Of a DNA stretch of 64,000 nt, positions 26,212 to 38,700 are shown one piece after another. The stretch covers positions 1 through 64,000 of the forward strand of contig JADJLO010000023.1 of NCBI GenBank assembly GCA_016710075.1. Direction: 5' to 3'. The translations under genes were made by a program, and so were the position numbers. Source of the stretch: Acidobacteriota bacterium (GTDB lineage: Bacteria > Acidobacteriota > Blastocatellia > RBC074). The notes under the pieces were generated by a model. The model had not been told where the DNA came from. It did not search any database and saw only the letters and a program-made list of their open reading frames with translations. How positions within the stretch are numbered: position 1 is the first letter of the stretch; each line of letters begins with the position of its first letter.

Positions 26212-27177
26212 ATGCCGGACTGGATAAAAAGATTTCTCCCATTCATCAGCTTGATATTGCTTTGTGCGCTGATACCCCTCTGTGAATATTTCGTCCTCGG
26301 TCAAGATCCGAAATTCCTCACACTCGGGAACCTCGCCGCCATAGCCCGCCAGACGGCCGTCATCACGATCATGGCAATGGGAATGACCATGGTTATGGTC
26401 GCGGGCGGGATCGACCTTTCGGTTGGATCCATAGTTGGTCTGGCCGGCGTGGTCGGCGCTCTTTCGATGACTCACGGAAGTTCTGTTTTCACGGGAATAC
26501 TGATCTTCATCGCGGTCGGGGCCGCCTGCGGGCTGATCAACGGAGCCGCAATCAGCTCGCTCAGGATTCCTCCGTTTATCGTCACACTGGGAGCCATGGG
26601 CATCTATCGAGGTCTCGGGCTCTACATTTCCGACGGCAATGCTATTGTCGGCCTGCCGCAGGGTTTCGGCTACTTCACCGAAAAAAGCTTTTTCGGATTC
26701 ATCCCGCTGCCGCTTCTCATCGTACTCGCCATCGCATTGATCGTTCATTTCGCTCTCGGCAGCACAAGGCTCGGCAGATACTGCTACGCCATGGGAAGCA
26801 ATATTGAAGCTGCAAGATATGCCGGCATTTTGGTTTCCCGCTATCAAATAACCTATTACACAATCCTTGGAGCGCTGAGCGGCCTTGCCGGAGCCATCGA
26901 ATCCGCGCGTACGGTCACCGGGCAACCGAACGCCGGCGAGGGGTATGAATTGAACGTCATCGCCGCGGTAGTCATCGGCGGAGGCAGCCTGAGCGGCGGC
27001 CAGGGCACGGTCGTCGGCACGATCATCGGCTCTCTCATCATGGGAGTCCTCGCAAATGGCGGCAACCTGCTTCAGATCTCACCCTTCATACAGAAGATAG
27101 TCATCGGAGCAGTCATTGTGCTGGCTGTCACTTTCGATGAATTCCAGCGACGCACTTTTGAAAGCAAGGAAGCATAA
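26212..27177 (+). CDS. Sugar ABC transporter permease (RbsC family)
   Basis: 321 residues with eight to ten hydrophobic segments. The conserved CUT2 permease blocks are present: AMGMTMVMVAGGIDLSVGS (about 60-78), INGAAISSLRIPPFIVTLGAM, GRYCYAMGSNIEAARYAGI (the ATPase contact loop) and VIGGGSLSGGQGTVVGT. It completes the importer with the two preceding genes. The next gene begins 81 bp later, the widest gap in the operon. Confidence 0.92.
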   Translation: MPDWIKRFLPFISLILLCALIPLCEYFVLGQDPKFLTLGNLAAIARQTAVITIMAMGMTMVMVAGGIDLSVGSIVGLAGVVGALSMTHGSSVFTGILIFIAVGAACGLINGAAISSLRIPPFIVTLGAMGIYRGLGLYISDGNAIVGLPQGFGYFTEKSFFGFIPLPLLIVLAIALIVHFALGSTRLGRYCYAMGSNIEAARYAGILVSRYQITYYTILGALSGLAGAIESARTVTGQPNAGEGYELNVIAAVVIGGGSLSGGQGTVVGTIIGSLIMGVLANGGNLLQISPFIQKIVIGAVIVLAVTFDEFQRRTFESKEA

Positions 27178-27258
27178 AGTCGAGGAATGTTGGACTGCAG
27201 CAATCTCCCGCTGAACAGCCACTTTAAGATTTAAACTCTTCATTAAGGATATGAAATA

Positions 27259-28098
27259 ATGAAAATCGCTCAATTCAGGACTAAAACGACGGACGGTAAC
27301 AGGCTTGGCATGCTCAAAGGCGATGTCATAGTTGACATCACTGAACTGGCGTCTGACGCGGTAACATTTATCAATGGCGGATCGGCCAATATTGCTGCGG
27401 CATCGAGCGCGACGACGAGAACGGCTTATGCGCTCGATGCAGTAGAATACCTGCCGGCGATCAATCCATCCAAGATCATTGCGATCGGCCGCAACTACTA
27501 CGAACACGCGATTGAAGGCGGCTCGGAACCGCCGAAATCTCCGCTGCTCTTCACCAAGCTTCTCAATGCGTTGAACGCCCACAATGCTCCCGTGATCCTG
27601 CATTCGATCAGCGAGCAGATAGATTTCGAGGCGGAACTAGCCGTCATCATCGGCAAGCGTGCGAGCAAGGTCGGCGAAAGCGAGGCGCTCGACTATGTCT
27701 TCGGTTACAGTTGCATCAACGATGTGAGCGCGCGCGATCTGCAGTTTGGCGACGGCCAGTGGGTTCGAGGAAAAGGCCTTGACGGATTCGCTCCCATAGG
27801 ACCATTCATCACAACGAAGGACGAGATACCAGACCCGCAGAATCTGGACATTGAAGGCAGACTCAATGGCGAGGTCATGCAGACTTCAAACACAAAGATG
27901 ATGATCTTCAATGTCGCCTATCTGGTTCATTACATTTCTCAGGCGATCACGCTCGAGCCGGGTGATGTGATTGCTTCGGGGACACCCGAAGGAGTCGGGG
28001 TTTTCCGTAAACCGCCGCGACTGTTGCAGGATGGAGATGTATTTGAAGTCGTGATCCAGAATGTCGGCACGTTGAGAAACACATTTAAGAAGGCCTGA
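27259..28098 (+). CDS. Fumarylacetoacetate hydrolase (FAH) family protein
   Basis: 279 residues. The metal-binding core carries IDFEAELAVIIGK (two Glu ligands, about 115-127), INDVSARDLQ (Asp) and KGLDGFAPIGPF, followed by GDVIASGTPEGVG. The family cleaves or hydrates 2-oxo or 2,4-dioxo acids. In sugar operons, relatives hydrolyse 2,4-diketo-3-deoxy sugar acids from the non-phosphorylated rhamnose and fucose routes, or act as lactonase-like enzymes. Together with an SDR and a zinc dehydrogenase in the same operon, a role in an oxidative sugar or sugar-acid pathway is the favoured inference, but no dehydratase is nearby to complete it. Confidence 0.82.
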   Translation: MKIAQFRTKTTDGNRLGMLKGDVIVDITELASDAVTFINGGSANIAAASSATTRTAYALDAVEYLPAINPSKIIAIGRNYYEHAIEGGSEPPKSPLLFTKLLNALNAHNAPVILHSISEQIDFEAELAVIIGKRASKVGESEALDYVFGYSCINDVSARDLQFGDGQWVRGKGLDGFAPIGPFITTKDEIPDPQNLDIEGRLNGEVMQTSNTKMMIFNVAYLVHYISQAITLEPGDVIASGTPEGVGVFRKPPRLLQDGDVFEVVIQNVGTLRNTFKKA

Positions 28099-28108
28099 AT
28101 ACAGCGAT

Positions 28109-29632
28109 ATGCATTCATGTTTCATCGGCATAGACAGCGGAACACAGAGCACGAAAGCGATCTTGCTGGACGCTGAAACAGGCGAAGTACTGACGACGGC
28201 TTCACGTCAATACGAACTGATCGAGGAACTACCCGCCGGCCATAAGGAGCAGCATCCGGCTGAATGGATCTCTGCGGTCAGAGAGACGATCCATGAGATC
28301 CTCGATCAATCTGGCATCGATCGCGGCTCAGTCCGGGGCATTGGAGTTTCAGGTCAGCAGCATGGGTTTGTACCCCTCGATGAGAATGATCAGGTAATAC
28401 GGCCCGCCAAGCTCTGGTGCGACACCAGCACCAGTCCTGAATGCGAAGAGATCATCTTAAAGCTGGGCGGACTCGACAGAACAATCGAAGCCGTAGGCAA
28501 TGGCATCCCGGCCGGTTTCACGGCTTCCAAGATAGCCTGGCTGAAAAAGCATGAGCCTGAAAACTACTCTCGTTTGCGCTGGATATTGCTGCCCCACGAT
28601 TACATCAATTTCTGGCTTACTGGTCGCAAGACGATGGAGTGCGGCGATGCTTCAGGGACTGCTCTTTTCGACGTTAGAAACCGCAGGTGGTCAGAGATTG
28701 TAATCGACGCGATCGATCCACGTTTGCGCGAAATGCTGCCGGCGCTCATCGGTTCTGACGGGATAGCCGGCACGCTTCGCCAGGAACTGGCTGCAGAATT
28801 CGGTTTGAGCCCTGATGTCATCGTCAGTTCTGGTGGCGGCGACAACATGATGGGAGCGATCGGTACCGGCAATGTCAGGCACGGGATCGTCACGGTCAGC
28901 CTCGGGACTTCCGGAACAATCTATGCGTGTTCCGATCATCCGGTGATCGATCCTCAGGGCGAGATTGCCGCCTTCTGCGACTCAACCGGTCGGTGGCTCC
29001 CTCTTGTCTGCACCATGAATGTGACAGTGGCAACGGAGATGGTCCGGCAGCGTTTCAATCTCTCACACGATGAACTGTCAAATGCTGCTGCCTCCATTCC
29101 TGCCGGAAACGACGGGATGCTGCTCCTTCCCTTCTTCGAGGGAGAGCGGACGCCGAATATCCCCGACGGCACCGGTGTCTATTTCGGACTGCGCGAAAAA
29201 ACCTTCAGCATCGGTCATTTTGCACGGGCAGCAATGGAAGGAACGACGCTCGGTCTGAATTATGGACTTAACAGGATGCGGCAGCTTGGACTTGAGCCGC
29301 GCGAGATACGCGCAACCGGGGGCGGATCGAAGAGCCCCGTCTGGCGGCAGATTCTCGCCGATGTCTTCAATTGCGAGGTCGTCTGTGTTCGCAGCGAAGA
29401 AGGCGCAGCCTCAGGCGCAGCCGTGCAGGCAATCCGGGCATGGCACAAACATTCAGGCCGCATTGTCGGCATCGATGAATTGTGCGATCGCTACATCGCC
29501 CTCGATGAATCTACGCGGAACAAACCTTCCCCTTCTGCCGTAAAAACCTACGACAGAATGCAGCAGGTGCACAATCAGCTCGTCATTGATCTCAACAGAT
29601 CATTCACTAATCATCGAAGCTTGATTGCCTGA
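28109..29632 (+). CDS. xylB: FGGY-family carbohydrate kinase, xylulokinase-like
   Basis: 507 residues, typical of xylulokinases. Blocks in order are IGIDSGTQSTKAILLD (phosphate loop 1), GIGVSGQQHGFVPLD (substrate Gln-Gln-His), AKLWCDTSTSPE (Asp/Cys substrate loop), HDYINFWLTG, SSGGGDNMMGAIGTG (catalytic Asp), TVSLGTSGTIYA (phosphate loop 2) and RATGGGSKSPVWRQI (adenosine loop). It phosphorylates a ketopentose or similar ketose made inside the cell. It starts 10 bp after the FAH gene and ends the operon before an unrelated exported protein. xylB is a family label; D-xylulose as substrate is not proven. Confidence 0.85.
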   Translation: MHSCFIGIDSGTQSTKAILLDAETGEVLTTASRQYELIEELPAGHKEQHPAEWISAVRETIHEILDQSGIDRGSVRGIGVSGQQHGFVPLDENDQVIRPAKLWCDTSTSPECEEIILKLGGLDRTIEAVGNGIPAGFTASKIAWLKKHEPENYSRLRWILLPHDYINFWLTGRKTMECGDASGTALFDVRNRRWSEIVIDAIDPRLREMLPALIGSDGIAGTLRQELAAEFGLSPDVIVSSGGGDNMMGAIGTGNVRHGIVTVSLGTSGTIYACSDHPVIDPQGEIAAFCDSTGRWLPLVCTMNVTVATEMVRQRFNLSHDELSNAAASIPAGNDGMLLLPFFEGERTPNIPDGTGVYFGLREKTFSIGHFARAAMEGTTLGLNYGLNRMRQLGLEPREIRATGGGSKSPVWRQILADVFNCEVVCVRSEEGAASGAAVQAIRAWHKHSGRIVGIDELCDRYIALDESTRNKPSPSAVKTYDRMQQVHNQLVIDLNRSFTNHRSLIA

Positions 29633-29684
29633 TCACAAAATTGAGATGACTCTCGCTTTTTTTGGCAGGAGAAAATTTAAATTC

Positions 29685-31598
29685 ATGAATAAATGCGCTT
29701 CCATTATCCTGATCATCCTCTTACAGGTTTCACCGCTGCAATCACTGGCGCAGCGACCAGTCGAGAAGAAAACCCCGCCTCCTGCCAAACCCGTGCAAAA
29801 AAATGAGAAGAGTGACGATGCGGCGGCAAAAGACCAGAAAGAAGCCGAAATGACCGCCCAGCAGGTTCGTGCTCTGAATCTGGTCGAACAGACAGGAAAA
29901 GAGGCCGGCAAGCTGGAGGATCAACGCCAGGGCGCCAGGCTGCAGGCGATAGCCGCTGATATGCTCTGGAAGCACCAGCGCGACCAGGCACGCCAGCTCT
30001 TTCAGGACGCATTCCAACTAGCGGACGATTATTACCAGAAATCTCAGGACTCCAACCAGATCAGGGTTTCGAATTCGGCATACACTTCTCGTGGCGACGT
30101 CAGAATTGAAGTGATCAGGCTGATCAATAAGAACGATCAGGAACTTGGACGGGAATACACCGAAAAATACATCGCTTCAAAAAAGAAGCAGCGTGAAAGC
30201 TCGCAGTCACCTTCGAATTCCATGGATCGGATGTTCGGCTCTGATGCCCAGGCATCCAGGGATCTGTTGCAGGCTGCAATGACGCTGCTCGACACCGATA
30301 TCAAACTCTCAGTCGGGATTGCTCAACGATCGATTGCTCTTGGTGTTCCTCCAAATCTGAGTGGCTTTCTCAACAACCTTGCAGCTCGCGATCTGAGCGC
30401 TGCCGACAATCTCTTCATCTTCGCGCTAAACAGGCTCAGGTCGGAGCAGGCGCCGATGGCAGCTCAGTTGTTGTCTCTTTCAGCCTATCCTTTCGGTGAT
30501 GAAGAGATCAAAGTTTCCGATGGCTCATCGAGTTCCATGTGGGGATTCGGCAAACCAAAGGATTTCAAATTCAACCCCGCACTGGCCCAGCGCTACCTTG
30601 CCTCCGGCCTTGAAATTCTGTCCAAAGCCTCTGAACCGGCAGTGGCTCAAATGAGTGACGGTTCGACAAGAATTGAAACCGCTCTTTTCGCGGCTAAATA
30701 CCTGACTCCCAGAGTCACGGAATACCAGCCGGCGCTGCTCGATTCCTGGAATAATTTGATTGCTAAAATTACCAGCCTGACCGCCGACCGGGCCAGACGA
30801 AATATCGATCAGGACGCGTCGGAAGATGCCCGCAAACGAAGCGAAAGACAGAACCCTTCGCCTGATCAAACTTCAGATAATCTGCAGTCGCTGATCGACA
30901 GAGCCAAAAACGCCGGCGATATCGGAGAAAAGGACGATCTCTACTCCGAAGCCGCACTCGCAGCGCAGCAGGCCGGTAATACATCACAGGCTCTCGATCT
31001 TGCCGGGAATATCACCGATCTGACAATCAGGATGAAAATAAAATCCTGGATAAGCTATGAAGCCTCCTTGAAAGCGTCCAAAGAGAAGAAGCTTGACGAG
31101 GCAAGGCGCCTTGCATTCGATGTGCAGGAGTCCGATCAAAGGGCCTATCTGTTTCTCGAAATCGCGCGCGCCGCTTTGACTGATAAAGATCAGTTTCGTG
31201 TCAATCAGATTCTTGATGAAGCGCTTCAGCAGGCTTACAAAGCGGATGGTTCTCCGGCTAAACTTCGTTCCCTGCTCGGCTTGATCAATATCTACCTTCA
31301 GGTAGATAAAAATCAGGCTTTCATCATCGCCGAGAATTTTGTGAGGCCGGCAACCCGGATCCCGGTTGATAAATTTCTACCGGGCAAAGATTCCGCGAAT
31401 CTGACCAGGGTCATGGAATCGAAAGGTAGAAGCATGGCTATGGTCAATTCGGTCGATGATTTCAATTCCGACCTCGTCTTTGCGGCTCTCGCCAAATCGG
31501 ATTTCCAGCGAGCATTGACCCTGGCTGAAGGGTTTGAAAACGCTCCGGTCAGGCTGTCGAGTTACCTCGCAATAGCCGGAACCGCCCTTAAACAGTAA
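29685..31598 (+). CDS. Exported helical repeat-rich protein of unknown function
   Basis: 637 residues from ATG 29685, preceded by CAGGAGAA, with a signal peptide ending near LQSLAQRP. A Lys/Pro-rich spacer (KKTPPPAKPVQKNEKS) is followed by a long helical, TPR-like body: NLVEQTGKEAGKLEDQRQGAR, AADMLWKHQRDQARQLFQDAFQLA, YSEAALAAQQAGNTSQALDLAGN and DEARRLAFDVQESDQRAYLFL resemble TPR/Sel1-type helices, which suggests a scaffold. No enzyme motif was seen. The gene begins 52 bp after the kinase stop and may be read from it or from its own promoter. I do not recognise the family. Confidence 0.65.
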   Translation: MNKCASIILIILLQVSPLQSLAQRPVEKKTPPPAKPVQKNEKSDDAAAKDQKEAEMTAQQVRALNLVEQTGKEAGKLEDQRQGARLQAIAADMLWKHQRDQARQLFQDAFQLADDYYQKSQDSNQIRVSNSAYTSRGDVRIEVIRLINKNDQELGREYTEKYIASKKKQRESSQSPSNSMDRMFGSDAQASRDLLQAAMTLLDTDIKLSVGIAQRSIALGVPPNLSGFLNNLAARDLSAADNLFIFALNRLRSEQAPMAAQLLSLSAYPFGDEEIKVSDGSSSSMWGFGKPKDFKFNPALAQRYLASGLEILSKASEPAVAQMSDGSTRIETALFAAKYLTPRVTEYQPALLDSWNNLIAKITSLTADRARRNIDQDASEDARKRSERQNPSPDQTSDNLQSLIDRAKNAGDIGEKDDLYSEAALAAQQAGNTSQALDLAGNITDLTIRMKIKSWISYEASLKASKEKKLDEARRLAFDVQESDQRAYLFLEIARAALTDKDQFRVNQILDEALQQAYKADGSPAKLRSLLGLINIYLQVDKNQAFIIAENFVRPATRIPVDKFLPGKDSANLTRVMESKGRSMAMVNSVDDFNSDLVFAALAKSDFQRALTLAEGFENAPVRLSSYLAIAGTALKQ

Positions 31599-31604
31599 TG
31601 AGGA

Positions 31605-31741
31605 GATTACGAAACAAACGGAATAAACGAAACAGACGAAAAAATACAAGCGTTCACACGCTGTTCTTATTCTGATAAACCTAAGATCGAAGTAACTAAA
31701 GATTTATCCGCCAGTATTTTCCGTCTGTTTCGTAATCTTTT
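31605..31741. repeat. GAAACAGACG-type interspersed repeat in inverted pair, between convergent genes
   Basis: The left unit GATTACGAAACAAACGG plus AATAAACGAAACAGACG lies at 31605-31646. The inverted unit CCGTCTGTTTCGTAATC lies at 31721-31737. Related sequence occurs at 44721-44765 and 58481-58525. The two arms could pair over about 20 bp around a loop of about 70 nt and so mark the ends of both converging transcripts. Confidence 0.7.
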
Positions 31742-31748
31742 CTGTGCT

Positions 31749-32771
31749 TTACATACTCAAGACGACGCGGCCGATTAACCTTCCCTGTTTCATCTCTTCC
31801 ATGACATTTACAACTTGATCAAACGGACGTGTTTCGATGCGGCACTTGACCTTGCCTTGAGAGGCGAGTTGAAGGATCTCCTGCAGATCCTGTCGAGTGC
31901 CGACGGCTGAAGCCACAATGCGGTATTCACCCGAAACCAGGGCGACGGTCGAGACGCTGATCGGCTCGGGGGCCATACCGACAACCGAGAGAGTCCCGCC
32001 GCGTCGCAGGCATCTGAGTGCAGTCTCATACGCAGGTTTTGACCCGGAGGTAACCATGACGACGTGAGCCCCGCCATTACTCGCCTTCTTGATCTCCTTA
32101 TGGACCTGAGTCGTGGCGGCATTGACACAGACGTCCGCACCGCATTCACGAGCCAGTTCGAGCTTGTCATCCGCGACATCGACGGCAATGACCATGGCGC
32201 CTGCGGCCTTTGCCAGTTGGACTGCAAGATGGCCAAGCCCGCCGATTCCGAAAATGGCAATGTATTGACCGGGTTTGATTCCCGATGTCTTGATTGCATT
32301 ATGAACAGTCAGTCCGGCGCACAGAAGCGGGGCTGCCTCTTCAAAGCTGAGGTTGTCCGGGAGCCGGGCTGTATGGCTCGCATTTGCCTTGATGAATTCA
32401 GCAAACCCTCCATCGACCATACAGCCCGTAATCTGTTGTTTCAGACAGAGTGTTTCGCGGCCCATGCGGCAGAACTCGCATTCACCACAGGTGTAATGCA
32501 GCCATGGGACTCCAACGCGATCACCCGCTTTGAGATCGGTCACGCCTTCACCGATTTGGACTACGGTTCCTGCAATTTCGTGACCAAGTATCAAAGGTAA
32601 TTTGGTTATGGTTTTGAGCTGCTCCCACTCACCGGAGGCCAGATGTATATCCGAATGGCACACCCCGCAGGCGGAGACTTTGATCAGGACTTCTCCAGCA
32701 CCAGGAACGGGTGTCGGAGAATCTTCGATCTTCAATGGCTCGGAAAACGAATGTAAGATTGCGGCTTTCAT
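31749..32771 (-). CDS. Zinc-dependent alcohol dehydrogenase (AdhP-like)
   Basis: 340 residues of the medium-chain dehydrogenase family. The catalytic zinc site is CGVCHSDIHLASGEW and LILGHEIAG. The structural zinc loop CGECEFCRMGRETLC has standard spacing. The NAD site is IFGIGGLGHLAVQLAKA (GxGxxG), with the acidic residue VDVADDK typical for NAD over NADP. It closely follows the AdhP/propanol-preferring pattern, so a primary alcohol or aldehyde is the likely substrate. It lies 27 bp downstream of an SDR gene, which suggests a shared role in carbonyl metabolism. Confidence 0.88.
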   Translation of the reverse strand: MKAAILHSFSEPLKIEDSPTPVPGAGEVLIKVSACGVCHSDIHLASGEWEQLKTITKLPLILGHEIAGTVVQIGEGVTDLKAGDRVGVPWLHYTCGECEFCRMGRETLCLKQQITGCMVDGGFAEFIKANASHTARLPDNLSFEEAAPLLCAGLTVHNAIKTSGIKPGQYIAIFGIGGLGHLAVQLAKAAGAMVIAVDVADDKLELARECGADVCVNAATTQVHKEIKKASNGGAHVVMVTSGSKPAYETALRCLRRGGTLSVVGMAPEPISVSTVALVSGEYRIVASAVGTRQDLQEILQLASQGKVKCRIETRPFDQVVNVMEEMKQGRLIGRVVLSM

Positions 32772-32798
32772 AATCAGAAGTTTATATTTTGAACTGAT

Positions 32799-33623
32799 TT
32801 ACATGTACGAGCCGCCGGTGACGAGCATGACGGTTCCGGTGACATAATCGGAGAGCGGTGAAGCAAGGAAGAGCACAGGGCCGGCGGCTTCCTCAGGTGT
32901 GCCGGGTCGCCCGAGTGGAATAAAATTAACAGCCATCTGCCGCATGGTGTCAGGGATGCCAAGCTGGATTTCATTCTCACCGACGTGAACCGGGGTCTGA
33001 GATTCCTTTGACTGTGTCAAACGGGTATCGATGAAGCCGTAAGCGACCGCATTGACGTTGATATTGAAACGACCCCATTCCTTGGCCAGGGTCTTGGTGA
33101 CACCGACAATGCCCATCTTGCCGGCTGCATAGTTGGCCTGGCCGGGATTTCCCGCCACTCCCGAAGTCGACGATACATTAATGATCTTGCGATGAATGCG
33201 CTTGCCTTCGGCTATCTCCTGTTTGGCGACATCACGCATATACGGCATGGCGGCGCGAACGATCTTGAACGGCGCCGTCAGATGGACCTCAATCATGGCA
33301 TCCCACATTTCGTCGGTGAGGTTCTGCATGACAGCGTCCCATGTGTAGCCGGCATTGTTGACGATGATGTCGATTCCGCCGAACTCTTCGGCCGCGGTCT
33401 TGGCGATCTTCTCCGGAAAATCCGGAGCGGTGACGCTGCCGACACAGGCGACAGCCGATCCACCCGCGGCCTTGATCTCGTTGACAACCGATTCGGCAAC
33501 GTCGCCGTCCAGATCGTTGACCACAACCCAGGCGCCATGCTGGGCAAACATAATGGCAATTGCCCGCCCGATGCCTCTTCCGGATCCGGTGACAATTGCA
33601 GATTTACCTTCAAGTAATTTCAT
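32799..33623 (-). CDS. Short-chain dehydrogenase/reductase, FabG-like
   Basis: 274 residues. NAD(P) motif VTGSGRGIGRAIA (about 12-24), DLDG after the second strand, NNAGYTW, catalytic Ser in INVSSTSGVAG and NYAAGKMG (Y-x-x-x-K). A long insert near TRLTQSKESQTPVHVGENE precedes the C-terminal PLGRPGTPEEAAG and TGTVMLVTGG. The sequence matches 3-oxoacyl-ACP reductase-like SDRs of acyl or alcohol degradation rather than a strict fatty-acid-operon FabG, since no other fatty acid synthesis genes are near. It is followed 27 bp later by the zinc alcohol dehydrogenase and preceded 95 bp earlier by an S9 peptidase. Confidence 0.85.
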   Translation of the reverse strand: MKLLEGKSAIVTGSGRGIGRAIAIMFAQHGAWVVVNDLDGDVAESVVNEIKAAGGSAVACVGSVTAPDFPEKIAKTAAEEFGGIDIIVNNAGYTWDAVMQNLTDEMWDAMIEVHLTAPFKIVRAAMPYMRDVAKQEIAEGKRIHRKIINVSSTSGVAGNPGQANYAAGKMGIVGVTKTLAKEWGRFNINVNAVAYGFIDTRLTQSKESQTPVHVGENEIQLGIPDTMRQMAVNFIPLGRPGTPEEAAGPVLFLASPLSDYVTGTVMLVTGGSYM

Positions 33624-33718
33624 TTGATTATTCCTTTTTTTATGAGGCGTCCAGCAGCGACGCCGGGATAAATTGTGAACAGAGTGAGTTCAGACCCAGG
33701 CCAGAAACTCTGTTCCAC

Positions 33719-35746
<2,028 letters not shown>

Positions 35747-35779
35747 ATCCCCTCCCAATTAATGAAGTTCAAACTCAAT

Positions 35780-38700
35780 TCACCGCCCTCCAGTGGAGAT
35801 GTGCGGCATGGAGCTCATCTGATCGTTGATCTTTTTGATCGACGTGTTGACGATTTGATTGAGTTCATCGACAGCCCGCGAGGTCTCTTCTTTCATTTCA
35901 CGCATGGCGGTCTTCTGGCCCTCAGTTGGCCTGGCGATGGTGCCGTTGATGGAGGACATCAGCGAATTGGCCTCATCGCGCAACCTGCCCTGACAGCGAT
36001 AGCCCATGGTGCATTCGCGAACGAGTTTTGCGCGCAGGGCTTTCAACTGATCCTGGGCTGTTCTGATATCGGCCGGATTGACGGCCGGGGCGCCGGTGGC
36101 GCCGTCAGTGGCGGCCGCGCCGGTTCTGCGTTGATTGCGTTCGGCGATGGCGTTCAACTGCCCGTTTATATCATCGAGGCGGGTGACCAGGTTATTGAGC
36201 TTTGTCGTCAGATCACGCATCTCCATTCCGGCACTTAGCTGATCGGCGAGATCCGCATCGCTGATCTTGATGCGTGGATCGACCGTGACCTTCAGAGTTT
36301 TAGCCATCTTGTTGTTGCCGGCATTGATGGTGATCGTGTAATCGCCGGGCAGGACCGATGGCCCGGTGCCGAAACCAAAGGCGCCAAACATCTCGGAAAG
36401 ATCAGCTTCTGCAGCGCCGGGCGCTCCGGCAGGGCGCTGCGGTCCTGCTGCGGCCGCTCCGCGTCCACCGGCAGCACCGGGGCCACCTCCGGCACCTCCA
36501 ACACCTCCGGCACCCCCGCCACCCCCGCCACCCCTCATTCCACCTCCGCCGCCAAATGCTGGTGGAGGTCCGTCATAGCGCAGATCCCAGATTGTGCGAT
36601 TGACGCCGGCACGGTTGGCCATGCTGCGGATCGTCCGGACTGACTGGCCCTTGCTGTCGGTGATAACTATGTTTACGGGCCCCTGGAAGTTCTGTTTGAG
36701 GTAGTAATCGATCACCGCACCGTTCGGTGGGTTTTGAGCCGTGAAAGTCTTGCTGCCGAGCGAGGCATCCTTGCTCCAGATCTGATAGCGCGAGGCCGGC
36801 TGAAGATCGAACAGATACGCTTCCGCGGCCATGGCCTGGGCGAGTTGCTGCAGTGGAGCGATATTGTCCATTATCCACGCGCCTCTGCCGTGTGTTCCCA
36901 CGATCAGATCGTTATCGCGCGGGTGAATCGCAATATCATTCACCGCCACCGGCGGCAGATTGTTGCGGATCGAAATCCATCGGTTGCCGCCATCCCACGA
37001 CGCGAAGACTCCAAGCTCGGTGCCCGCATAAAGAAGGGTTTTCACTTTTGGATCTTCACGGACAATGTGAACGTAGCCTTTTGGAGGGAGGTTGCCCTTG
37101 ATCGACTTCCACGTCTGACCGAAATCACTCGTCATAAATGCATGCGGGGAGAAGTCGTCATCCTGATGCCGGTCGATGGCGACATATGCCGTGCCGGCAT
37201 CGAAATGAGAAGCATCAATGGCCGCAACCCACGAATTTGCGGGAAGCCCCTTGATATTGGCCACGACATTCTTCCAGCTCTTCCCTCCATCCTGTGTCAC
37301 CTGAATATTGCCGTCGTCAGTGCCGACCCAGATAACCCCGGGCTTTACGGGAGATTCTGCAATTGTCAGTATCGTGCAATGGAATTCTGCGGCCGTGTTG
37401 TCCACGCCGACCGGTCCACCCGATGACTGCTGCTTGCTCTTGTCGTTTGTCGTCAGGTCGGGACTGATGACCTGCCATGAATGGCCCTGATCGCTTGTCT
37501 TGAAAAGGACGTTTCCGCCGAAATAGATCGTCTTCGGATCGTGGGGTGATGCGACGATCGGAGGATTCCAGTTGAAGCGATACTTGTAATCGAAGATCGG
37601 CCCGCCGGTCGAACCGACATTCCTCGGATATGGGTTGATCGTGCGCGAAACACCGGTATTGGTGTCTATCACACTAATACTGCCGCCCTGAGAATCTGAA
37701 TATACGATGTTTGGCGAGCTCAGATCAGGCTGAACGAAAAAGCCGTCGCCTCCGCTCACCGTGTACCAGTCGTCCTTGCGAATGCCTTCGCGGAAGCGCG
37801 TGGCGCTCGGGCCAACCCAGTTGCCGTTGTCCTGCAACCCACCGTAGACGTGATATGGAACGCGCATATCGTAAGTGATGTGGTAATACTGCGAGAGCAC
37901 GATGTTGTTGACGATCTCGAAGGTTTTGGCGCCGTCAAATGAGATCTGGAAGCCTCCGTCACTGCCGCTCAGGATGCGATTCGGATTTGCCGGATCGATC
38001 CAGAATGACTGGTGGTCGCCGTGAACATTGTTGGCGATTCTTGTGAAAGTCCGGCCGCCATCGGTCGACATCATGAGGCTCCCGCTGAGGCTGTAAACAC
38101 GCTCGGGATTTGTCGGATCAACCCTGATGTCGCTGTAATAAAACGGTCGAAAATTGATGTTGGGATCGAAGTTCACAGCTCGCCATGAAGTTCCCCGGTC
38201 ATCAGATCTGAAAAGGACTCCTTCATTCTTCGTCTCAGTGACCATGTAAACTGTATTCGGATTGCTGCGAGAAACGGCGACTCCGATGCGATCCATCTCG
38301 GTTCGCGGAAGACCCGTGGTCAGCTTTTTCCATGTCGCCCCTCCGTCTTTCGATTGATAGAGCGCCGTCTGGCCGCCGCCGGTGCTGAAAGTCCACGGCT
38401 TACGCCGGTGAGTCCACATCCCTGCATAGAGAATTCGCGGATTCTGCGGATCCATGTCCAGATCAGAGCAGGCCGTGTCCTTATCGATATACAGAATCTT
38501 CTGCCAGTTCTTTCCCCCATCTGTCGTTTGAAATACGCCGCGCTCTTCATTCGGCCCCCAGGCGTGTCCGAGGGCGCAGACATAGGCCGTATCGGGATCG
38601 GTCGGATGGACGCGAATCCGTTTGATTCGTTCGGTGTCCGGCAATCCAAGGTGCTTCCAGCTGTCGCCGCCGTCTATCGACCGGTAAACACCGTTCCCGA

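Noticed and set aside
36292..36603. Pro/Arg-rich and Pro/Ala-rich frames opposite the VPS10 Gly linker
   Set aside because: They are complements of the Gly/Ala-coding DNA and overlap an intact large gene.
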